Source: Bacteroidota bacterium
GTDB lineage: Bacteria > Bacteroidota > Bacteroidia > Cytophagales > Cyclobacteriaceae
Length of the DNA: 5,101 nt
Assembly (NCBI GenBank): GCA_023417955.1
Contig: JAEZDW010000236.1
Location: 1-5,101, forward strand
Direction: 5' to 3'
The notes beneath the pieces were generated by a model. The model was not told the origin of the DNA and did not search any database. It was given only the letters and a program-made list of their open reading frames with translations. Below, one piece after another: positions 1 through 5,101 of the stretch. Position numbers and translations under genes: made by a program. Each line of letters begins with the position of its first letter. Positions within the stretch are counted from its first letter, which is position 1.

Positions 1-1
1 G

Positions 2-319
2 ATCCTCGCCTGGTTGGTACCCGGGCTGGAGTTGGTGATTGCGGCGTTGATGATTGTTCCGAAAACGCGACTGGCGGGCTTGTATGCGTTTTTCGGAATG
101 ATGACCATGTTTACCTTCTATATAGTATTGGCGTCGAGGTTCAGTACCTATGTGCCGTGTTCGTGTGGCGGGGTGCTGGAGAACATGTCGTGGACACAGC
201 ACCTGTATTTTAATGTTTTTTTCATGGTGATAAGTGGAGTTGGGGTGATGCTGGGGTTGAAGAGGGGAGATGCGGCTTCGTTACGTGTAAAGGAAGATAC
301 GACAGGTCATTCGGTTTGA
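2..319 (+). CDS. MauE/DoxX-like redox-associated membrane protein (5' partial)
   Basis: The reading frame is open from base 2 and runs off the left edge, so the true start lies outside. The TTG at 14 is an internal leucine codon rather than a likely start. The visible 105 residues hold about three hydrophobic segments: roughly residues 1-16, 23-44 and 67-84. A PCSCGG motif (cysteine codons at 158 and 164) lies between the last two, followed by a W-x-x-H-L-x-F-N stretch, and the tail is short and polar. This pattern matches Bacteroidota proteins annotated as MauE/DoxX family redox-associated membrane proteins. MauE of methylamine-utilisation operons is linked to disulfide formation and maturation, and the family is thought to move reducing equivalents across the inner membrane. 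The CxC pair is the likely redox site. It is followed by a DUF6520-like gene on the same strand, a pairing I recall from related genomes. Family assignment is fairly sure; the reaction is inferred. Confidence 0.8.
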   Translation: MLAWLVPGLELVIAALMIVPKTRLAGLYAFFGMMTMFTFYIVLASRFSTYVPCSCGGVLENMSWTQHLYFNVFFMVISGVGVMLGLKRGDAASLRVKEDTTGHSV

Positions 320-376
320 TTTAACGAGTTCAAGATACTGGTCTGACGCAACTAACGACCGGAACGCTTTCCCTGG

Positions 377-406
377 TTGCAAAGGTGGAGGCATGACATA
401 GTTTAA
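377..406 (+). promoter_or_regulatory. possible weak Bacteroidota-type promoter upstream of the DUF6520-like gene
   Basis: A TTG at 377-379 is followed after 19 bases by TAGTTTAA at 399-406. This loosely resembles the Bacteroidota -33 (TTG/TTTG) and -7 (TAnnTTTG) elements at the expected spacing. The -7 match lacks the final TG, so it is a weak candidate. If real, the small exported protein could be transcribed separately from the upstream membrane protein. The rest of the 320-453 gap is AT-rich near the start codon and shows no strong hairpin. Confidence 0.2.
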
Positions 407-453
407 ACCTAAAGTTTTTCAGTTGCTTTTTGAATTATAAAAGCAGCGTCATT

Positions 454-726
454 ATGAAAAAAAGAATGATTCTCCCTCTAGTCGCAGTTTTGTTTGCATT
501 GGTGGGTGCTTTTGCATCGACGTTGACTCCGCAGGTAGCGTGGTTCAAGCCCCCATTAGGTGAACCGGCACAGGCTGGTGCGATCACATTTCCGGTGAAT
601 GTCAGTCAGGAGAACCCCTGTACGCTTGTCGGTGAAATACAATGCCAGATCAATGGGAGGAATGCGTATGATACCGAACAGCATGCTAACGCAGAGGAAC
701 CTGAAGGGCTGCTGATGTACGAATGA
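454..726 (+). CDS. DUF6520-like small exported protein with two cysteines
   Basis: The product is 90 residues from ATG 454. The frame stays open upstream to a TTG at 430, but ATG 454 is preferred because it opens directly into a signal peptide: MKKR, a hydrophobic core to about residue 20, and an A-F-A cleavage site after residue 21. The mature part of about 69 residues has only two cysteines, C56 and C64, in NPCTLVGEIQCQ, then NGRNAYDT and an acidic end. The Lys-rich signal peptide, the N-P-C motif, the second cysteine and the N-G-R-x-A-Y-D-T block resemble DUF6520, a Bacteroidota family of unknown function that I know mostly next to MauE/DoxX-like genes. The cysteines could form an intramolecular disulfide or react with a periplasmic thioredoxin, which is inference. 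There is no clear Shine-Dalgarno sequence; the leader is A/T-rich. Export is well supported, the family name moderately so. Confidence 0.75.
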   Translation: MKKRMILPLVAVLFALVGAFASTLTPQVAWFKPPLGEPAQAGAITFPVNVSQENPCTLVGEIQCQINGRNAYDTEQHANAEEPEGLLMYE

Positions 727-734
727 TGTTCTGG

Positions 735-767
735 GAAGAGGTCAGTCTAATACCGGCTGACCTCTCC
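735..767 (+). repeat. intergenic inverted repeat (stem-loop) between the DUF6520-like and propeller-like genes
   Basis: AGAGGTCAG at 737-745 is the exact reverse complement of CTGACCTCT at 757-765. A G-U pair (746/756) and a C-G pair (747/755) extend the stem inward to 11 pairs around a 7-base loop at 748-754. One further G-C pair (735/767) follows outside a mismatch. It begins about 10 bases after the stop at 726 and ends about 16 bases before the ATG at 783. No T-run follows, so it is not a classical intrinsic terminator. It may be a partial terminator, an mRNA-stability element or a processing site that sets different levels for the two genes. Confidence 0.6.
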
Positions 768-782
768 TAATTGTCGGATAAA

Positions 783-1841
783 ATGCGCACCGTGGCTAAA
801 CGACTTATTATAACGTTCTTCTGTTGTGGCCTGTTAGTTTTTTGTCTCTTTTACACGAAGAGCACAGGTGATCATGACGGTGGCGGTTTCATAAGGGTAT
901 TTCGTAAAATGTCTCTGTACCAAGTTGGGGAGTTCGATCTTCAGGTGAAGGGATACTATTTCGCAGGTAATATTGGTAACGAAGTTTATCTCGCTCACCC
1001 ATTTTCATCCGAACACATAGTATTGATTGGCAATGACACTTTGATGTCCAAAAGAATTGAACGGAATGGCTATGAGATCCAGGCAGCCAGAATATTGATT
1101 GATTCGCCGTATTTCTTTCTCGTTGATGTTGTGCGTCACTCGATCTTCCGCGGCAAGCTGGGAACATTTTGTATTGATACGATTGCCTTTGATGGGAGCT
1201 TTTTCTCAGAAGTGGCGATAGTCGGAGAGACTTCCTTAATACGACGAACGATCAGTAGAAGTGCGTATGAGTACACGCTTAGCCTGGAGAATCGGGATAC
1301 GTTGATATACAATGACGATTTATTACAAAAGCAGATCGACGGACTCTTCTGTACGGATGGTATGCTGCATTACGATGGTGGAAACCGTGTTGTCTACGTG
1401 TATTTCTATAGGAACGAATTCTTCTGTTCTGATACAACCCTTTCATTGTTGTTCAGAGGGCAGACGATAGATACCACATCGCATGCAGCCATTGAAGTTG
1501 GCCGCATCAAATCTAAAAACTCAATTACCCTCGCGTCTCCTCCATCTATCGTTAATCGGCGAAGTTGTCTCGATCGGAACTTGCTTTATATAAATTCACG
1601 AGTTCGTTCTGACATCGAGGACGTTGAAGAATTCCGCGAATATTCGGTGATCGACGTTTACGATCTTGATCTTATGGGTCGGTACCAGTACAGTTTCCGC
1701 GTACCTCATTATCGAGACCTTCAAATGAGGGCATTCAGAGTTGACGGGCAACGAATTTATTCGATACATGGTAGCTACCTGGTGGTACATCTCATGACTG
1801 GCGACGCCAATGGTGAATCGTTTGATATAAGTTTGAAATAA
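783..1841 (+). CDS. uncharacterised membrane-anchored protein, possibly a beta-propeller
   Basis: The product is 352 residues from ATG 783. A TTG at 771 would add four residues, but the ATG gives a normal N-terminus. Residues 1-7 are basic and about 8-24 are strongly hydrophobic (F-F-C-C-G-L-L-V-F-C), giving one membrane anchor or uncleaved signal, so the rest should be extracytoplasmic. The remainder is rich in short beta-strand patterns spaced by turns: G-Y-Y-F-A-G near 57, H-Y-D-G-G near 196, V-Y-V-Y-F-Y-R-N near 204, L-L-F-R-G-Q-T-I-D-T-T near 222, V-I-D-V-Y-D-L near 289 and I-Y-S-I-H-G-S-Y near 325. I recall similar proteins of unknown function from Bacteroidota beside MauE/DoxX and DUF6520 genes, with the same FAG, RNxF and RGxTIDTT blocks. 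The strand repeats suggest a six- or seven-bladed propeller; no catalytic motif is evident. The coding call is sure, the fold tentative, the function unknown. Confidence 0.85.
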   Translation: MRTVAKRLIITFFCCGLLVFCLFYTKSTGDHDGGGFIRVFRKMSLYQVGEFDLQVKGYYFAGNIGNEVYLAHPFSSEHIVLIGNDTLMSKRIERNGYEIQAARILIDSPYFFLVDVVRHSIFRGKLGTFCIDTIAFDGSFFSEVAIVGETSLIRRTISRSAYEYTLSLENRDTLIYNDDLLQKQIDGLFCTDGMLHYDGGNRVVYVYFYRNEFFCSDTTLSLLFRGQTIDTTSHAAIEVGRIKSKNSITLASPPSIVNRRSCLDRNLLYINSRVRSDIEDVEEFREYSVIDVYDLDLMGRYQYSFRVPHYRDLQMRAFRVDGQRIYSIHGSYLVVHLMTGDANGESFDISLK

Positions 1842-1857
1842 TTAAAGCCCAGAAACT

Positions 1858-3291
1858 TCACGGATCACGGATAACTACTACTTTCATTGGCTTGTACGCC
1901 CGCCGGAGATCGAAGCCAATTTCATTTAGCTGCTTCACCTGATCGTCGAAGCTTAACCTGGGATCGAATTTGAAGTCAAATTTGCAGGTGACTCCACTTT
2001 CATCGATAAACGCCCCCTGCTGGTTGATGGGGAGTCTTCCGTAATCATTATGGATAAAACCATAATTTGCTGCGAGCATCCAAATGACATCTCTTGTAAT
2101 AGCATTCTTGAAAATAAAAGGCATTTCGCTGCCATCCATACTAAAGGCGGCCTCCTGATTGGATGATTTCGCGATTGCTAGTTTTTTTTCTGATAAGAGC
2201 GACAACTTCCAATAAGGCATCATTCGCGTTTCGACACAAGCATCAAATCCAAAGTATGTTTTCAGATCCCGCTGCATTGCCTCCTGTAGAAACTTCGCCC
2301 ATCCAAGCCCTTCGGGTACTTTAAGGCTGTAGTTGTATTTGTTGACCGGAGAGCCGCGATACACAACGAAGGGGGAAGTGTCCGATACCTCCAGTATAGC
2401 CCGGTGCCACCACTTTCCATATGAGTGTTTCCTGTCAGGGTTTCGGATGGTATCAGTATATTCATTGCGCGGGTTGCGACTGTAATATTGATTCCATAGT
2501 GTGTCACCGTATGCCAGGTAGTACAATCTTTCCAGCGGAGTACCAATTACTTGTACCCGATCGCGGTAGTGAGCGCCCGCGTTTTCTAGAGCACGGGGGC
2601 TCCGAATAAATTGGGGGCTGGCACTCCTGAAATCTCCCTTGAATTTTGCAATTACAGAACGAAACGCGAAATCATTGTCGTCACCGCCATTTCCGTTTAA
2701 CAGATAGAGTTTTGTGTTATCAAAAGGCACCGAAGACGTTTTCGATTGAATCGTGTTGTCGGTGGTGAGTAACGAGACGAGACTGTCCACAGCGCTGGGT
2801 TGGCTTCCGATCCAGGCAATCCGGCCCTGCTTATCGATTATGAAGATATATGGGACACCTATCTTCCCGGCGGCACGAAGCCAGCGGTTTTCCATGTTTT
2901 TTGAGACGTCGTCTACGGCGACGTGATAGCTGATCATGTCCCAACGTTTTCGAACGTACTTTTCCACGTGTGATACGTAGCCGGGTTCAGCGGCGCCGGG
3001 AACCTCTTTTGATCGTTCCATCACAAAAATGCTTGTGACCGTGGCTGCATCTTTGTACTTGTTGGCGAGGTTTGACAACTTCGGAATAGCCGCAGCACAC
3101 GGAGCACACCACGTTGCTCCGAATTCCACAACATGAACCTTGCCCTTTTCAAACACGTCAACGGGACCACCTTTTATCCATTTGAATACGGAGACGGGGG
3201 GCGGAGCATCGCCCACAGACAGGATCTGAGAGGAAACACTTGACAAAGTAAGGCCGAGTAATGCCCAGGTGAGCACTAGTTTTCGTTTCAT
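1858..3291 (-). CDS. TlpA-like thioredoxin with C-terminal DUF3738-like (TIGR03435) region
   Basis: The product is 477 residues, far longer than a plain TlpA/ResA protein (about 150-200). It has a signal peptide at residues 1-22 (MKRK, hydrophobic core, S-S-V-S-S-Q). A thioredoxin domain spans about 25-178, with active site WCAPC (C62, C65) and the cis-proline G-V-P at 145-147. A linker follows to about 220. Residues about 225-477 resemble DUF3738 in order: T-P-L-E-R-L-Y-Y-L-A-Y-G near 251, F-L-Q-E-A-M-Q-R-D-L near 334, C-V-E-T-R-M-M-P-Y-W-K-L near 352, a D-E-S-G-V-T-C-K-F-D-F block near 430, and an ending V-V-V-I. It would act in the periplasm as a thiol-disulfide oxidoreductase, most likely reducing. 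The DUF3738 role is unknown. It lies 77 bases after the SusD gene on the same strand, so co-transcription is likely. The DUF3738 call rests on remembered motifs. The C-terminal region also has C352 and C436. Confidence 0.85.
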   Translation of the reverse strand: MKRKLVLTWALLGLTLSSVSSQILSVGDAPPPVSVFKWIKGGPVDVFEKGKVHVVEFGATWCAPCAAAIPKLSNLANKYKDAATVTSIFVMERSKEVPGAAEPGYVSHVEKYVRKRWDMISYHVAVDDVSKNMENRWLRAAGKIGVPYIFIIDKQGRIAWIGSQPSAVDSLVSLLTTDNTIQSKTSSVPFDNTKLYLLNGNGGDDNDFAFRSVIAKFKGDFRSASPQFIRSPRALENAGAHYRDRVQVIGTPLERLYYLAYGDTLWNQYYSRNPRNEYTDTIRNPDRKHSYGKWWHRAILEVSDTSPFVVYRGSPVNKYNYSLKVPEGLGWAKFLQEAMQRDLKTYFGFDACVETRMMPYWKLSLLSEKKLAIAKSSNQEAAFSMDGSEMPFIFKNAITRDVIWMLAANYGFIHNDYGRLPINQQGAFIDESGVTCKFDFKFDPRLSFDDQVKQLNEIGFDLRRAYKPMKVVVIRDP

Positions 3292-3313
3292 AAAAATGTT
3301 TTCGTTAAAGATT

Positions 3314-3340
3314 AGCCGCGGCGGACTATCCGCCGCTGTT
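3314..3340 (-). repeat. GC-rich stem-loop between the SusD-like and TlpA-like genes
   Basis: GCGGCGGA at 3318-3325 and TCCGCCGC at 3329-3336 form a perfect 8-pair stem around a 3-base loop. Beyond one mismatch (3317/3337), three more possible pairs follow (3316/3338, a 3315/3339 wobble, 3314/3340). Read on the - strand, it begins about 30 bases after the SusD stop and ends about 26 bases before the TlpA start. The bases after it on that strand (GGCTAATCTTT) lack a U-tract, so it is more likely an attenuating, stabilising or processing element that lowers TlpA expression relative to SusCD than a full terminator. Confidence 0.65.
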
Positions 3341-3368
3341 CATAGAGAAACGTGCCTCCTTCCGGGAA

Positions 3369-4769
3369 TTAATACCCCGGATTTTGGGAGAGATTTGGAT
3401 TGAGTTGCCGTTCGGAATCAGGTATTGGGAGCAACACGTCCGTGGATTGCCAATCCGCTTTGATAGGACCGAGCACTTCATCCGCTTTGCCCATGCGAAC
3501 CAGGTCAAACCAACGGTGACCCCATTCTGCAAATAGCTCTGCGCGTCGTTCAGCGATAATCGCGGAAAGGAGTGAAGCTTCGTCACTGGCTGTTGTTGCC
3601 GGAAGGCCCGCACGAGTACGGATTGCGTCCAGGTCTTCCTGAGCGCCATCAAAGTTGCCAAGCATCGTCCTTGCCTCTGCCCGGATCAGGTATTGTTCCG
3701 CCAGTCGAAGCACTGTGCTGTATTCACTGAGTGTTGGATCGGATGCCACCTTGTACTTAAAAGCGTAATACCAGGTAGCGCTTGCGTTGGAGAAGCTGTT
3801 GATCCAGTTAACAGCTCGGGCATCGCCCTCTTCGAAAGATTCAACCAGGTCATTAGTTAAAGTAACCCTACGGGAACTCGAGTTCGGTGCGCCTGTAAGG
3901 ATGAAAAGTTGTGCCTGCGGTGTGTTGCTGCCCGGGACGACAGGTTGGAGTTGCCAGATCGATTCGCGGCTGTTCTTCAGAAAGACTTTGTCCACTTCGA
4001 TGAGTTCATAAAGACTGGTATTGTCTATCAGTTTTGACGCGTATTGTTCAGCATTTGTCCACTCTTCCCGATAGAGATACAGCCTGGCAAGCATAGCCTG
4101 AGCCGCGGGCTTGATCGGATGAACCCGCTGACCGCCGGTGGGCGTATAGGTCTCGGGAAGAAGTCCTTCCGCTATAGTCAGGTCGTTTTCAATTTCCTCG
4201 AGCACTTCACTGCGCGCTTTTCTAGCGATCACTGCATTCACCCTATAGTCTGTCGTAGTGACATATGGCACGTCGCCAAAAAGCATCGTGAGGTAAAAGT
4301 GACAGAATGCGCGAACAAATCGGGCTTCACCTTCCAGCCGGTTCTTTGTATCGGTAGAAAGAGCGCTAGATTGGTTAAGACCTTCGAGTATAGCATTCGC
4401 GTTGTTGACGTACTTGTATGCTTCGCGCCAAAAGATTCCCTGCACATACCCGTTTTGCGGTGACACGGCATTTTGGTAAAACTGTACCTGATCGGCGCGG
4501 GTTGCATAGTTGGTGAGCTCGTCAGACAAAAGCCCCGCAAACTCCTCCATACCTGCACGTGTAAAACTTTGATTGGTCATCATCAGGCTATAGATTCCGC
4601 TTATGGCAGAGTTAGCCGATCCGTCGTCGGTAAATACGGTTTCGCTTACAATCTCTGTCTTTGGTGGATCAATTGATATAAACTCTTCGCAGCCCGTGGC
4701 AAGGCTTGCAACAACCGCAAAGTGATATCGGAAGATATTGTGTAGTATATTTTGTCGAAGTGATTTCAT
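3369..4769 (-). CDS. SusD/RagB family outer-membrane nutrient-binding lipoprotein
   Basis: The product is 466 residues, slightly short of the usual 480-600. The N-terminus is a lipoprotein signal: a basic region, a hydrophobic stretch near 18-25, and L-A-T-G-C with lipidated cysteine C27. It is followed by acidic E-E-F, resembling the Bacteroidota surface-export signal. The SusD-like N-terminal domain is marked by E-A-R-F-V-R-A-F near 148 and L-F-G-D-V-P-Y near 163. The TPR-like and C-terminal SusD/RagB part has R-L-A-E-Q-Y-L-I-R-A-E-A near 355, I-R-T-R-A-G-L near 383, E-R-R-A-E-L-F-A-E-W-G-H-R-W-F-D-L near 407, and the typical ending L-N-P-N-L-S-Q-N-P-G-Y. The protein caps the SusC transporter at the cell surface and captures its ligand. 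The ATG lies 10 bases after the SusC stop with no Shine-Dalgarno, so translation is probably coupled. No feature identifies the ligand; glycan or peptide are both possible. Confidence 0.96.
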   Translation of the reverse strand: MKSLRQNILHNIFRYHFAVVASLATGCEEFISIDPPKTEIVSETVFTDDGSANSAISGIYSLMMTNQSFTRAGMEEFAGLLSDELTNYATRADQVQFYQNAVSPQNGYVQGIFWREAYKYVNNANAILEGLNQSSALSTDTKNRLEGEARFVRAFCHFYLTMLFGDVPYVTTTDYRVNAVIARKARSEVLEEIENDLTIAEGLLPETYTPTGGQRVHPIKPAAQAMLARLYLYREEWTNAEQYASKLIDNTSLYELIEVDKVFLKNSRESIWQLQPVVPGSNTPQAQLFILTGAPNSSSRRVTLTNDLVESFEEGDARAVNWINSFSNASATWYYAFKYKVASDPTLSEYSTVLRLAEQYLIRAEARTMLGNFDGAQEDLDAIRTRAGLPATTASDEASLLSAIIAERRAELFAEWGHRWFDLVRMGKADEVLGPIKADWQSTDVLLPIPDSERQLNPNLSQNPGY

Positions 4770-4779
4770 AACGGTAGGA

Positions 4780-5101
4780 TTAAAGTGTGAGATTAATTCC
4801 CGCGGAAAAAATGCGGAGTGGTGGAAGTGAAGCCGAACTCATTGTCTCAGGATCAAGCCCGCGATACCTGGTAGAGGTTATTAGGTTCTGACCATTTACG
4901 TATAGGCGAACATTATCCAAATGCACTTTCTGAATCCATCGTGCCGGTAGCTGCCATGAAAGCGATATATTCTTGAGGCGAAGAAAAGAGGCGTCAGTTA
5001 CTGCATTGTTTGAAAAGGCGTAATAGCTATAACTGTTGTTTACCGAACCATCCGGATCGACTGCAGCGAATCGTTGAATATTTGTCTGATCACCTTCGGA
5101 C
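4780..5101 (-). CDS. SusC/RagA TonB-linked outer-membrane transporter (C-terminal fragment)
   Basis: Reading the - strand from base 5100, the frame stays open for 106 codons to a TAA at 4780-4782; the start lies beyond the right edge. The fragment carries the standard SusC end: D-A-S-F-L-R-L-K-N-I-S-L-S-W near residue 36 of the fragment, V-R-L-Y-V-N-G-Q-N-L near 64, Y-R-G-L-D-P-E-T near 79, and the last barrel strand P-P-L-R-I-F-S-A-G-I-N-L-T-L. SusC proteins are 22-stranded TonB-dependent barrels with a plug that import a ligand handed over by SusD. The last residue is leucine where most family members end in phenylalanine. The adjacent SusD-like gene begins 10 bases downstream in the same direction. 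The N-terminal carboxypeptidase-like region, the plug and any signalling domain cannot be seen here. Confidence 0.95.
   Translation of the reverse strand, partial: SEGDQTNIQRFAAVDPDGSVNNSYSYYAFSNNAVTDASFLRLKNISLSWQLPARWIQKVHLDNVRLYVNGQNLITSTRYRGLDPETMSSASLPPLRIFSAGINLTL

Noticed and set aside
338..362. Possible terminator hairpin after the MauE/DoxX-like gene (CTGGTC with GACCGG)
   Set aside because: Only six pairs including a G-U, a 13-base loop and no T-run; likely chance.
401..408. GTTTAAAC palindrome upstream of the DUF6520-like gene
   Set aside because: An isolated 8-base palindrome in AT-rich DNA, with no second copy to suggest an operator.
889..1167. Open frame of 92 codons on the - strand inside the propeller-like gene
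   Set aside because: It lies wholly within a well-supported + strand gene, has a low-complexity polar composition without a recognisable motif, and has no spacing or context of its own.
3362..3380. CCGGG/CCCGG inverted repeat spanning the SusD stop codon
   Set aside because: The stem is five bases with a 9-base loop, and part of it is constrained by the conserved N-P-G-Y codons.
3326..3661. Open frame of 111 codons on the - strand overlapping the end of the SusD-like gene
   Set aside because: It is a different frame over the conserved SusD C-terminus, and its translation shows no family features.
4044..4463. Open frame of 139 codons on the + strand opposite the SusD-like gene
   Set aside because: It is antisense to a strongly conserved coding region, and the translation resembles no known family.
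1..5101. Search for CRISPR arrays, tRNA genes, transposase genes or terminal repeats
   Set aside because: No repeated spacer pattern, cloverleaf, transposase motif or paired terminal repeat was seen by eye on either strand.

Overview
The window comes from a member of the Bacteroidota, most likely a soil or freshwater lineage of the Chitinophagales, Sphingobacteriales or Cytophagales. The evidence is an adjacent SusC/SusD outer-membrane pair, a DUF6520-type small exported protein, a Bacteroidota-style MauE/DoxX membrane protein with a PCSCGG motif, and the absence of clear Shine-Dalgarno sequences in front of the genes. The genus cannot be fixed from the sequence.

Layout. Two gene blocks converge and meet tail to tail near 1842-1857. 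The left block, on the + strand, holds the end of a MauE/DoxX-like redox-associated membrane protein (2-319, cut by the left edge), a small DUF6520-like exported protein with two cysteines (454-726), and an uncharacterised membrane-anchored protein of about 352 residues that looks beta-propeller-like (783-1841). The right block, on the - strand and in transcription order, holds the C-terminal 106 residues of a SusC/RagA TonB-dependent transporter (4780-5101, cut by the right edge), a SusD/RagB surface lipoprotein (3369-4769), and a signal-peptide-bearing TlpA-like thioredoxin joined to a C-terminal region resembling DUF3738/TIGR03435 (1858-3291).

How the parts may work together. SusC and SusD would bind and import a ligand across the outer membrane. 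The ligand cannot be told from this window. The TlpA-DUF3738 protein follows in the same transcription unit and would act in the periplasm through its WCAPC active site. The facing block encodes a membrane protein of a family thought to pass reducing equivalents to periplasmic thioredoxins, plus a small exported two-cysteine protein. A shared envelope thiol-redox theme across both blocks is therefore plausible, but it is inference.

Non-coding signals. Two strong inverted repeats lie between genes, one in each block (735-767 and 3314-3340). Neither has a U-tract, so they are more likely RNA-processing, stability or attenuation elements than classical intrinsic terminators. No tRNA, rRNA, CRISPR array, insertion sequence or other mobile element was seen. 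The only gap above 100 bases is 320-453, which may hold a weak promoter. No fully new system can be shown from the sequence; the most interesting elements are the TlpA-DUF3738 fusion and its setting beside the MauE/DUF6520/propeller-like module.
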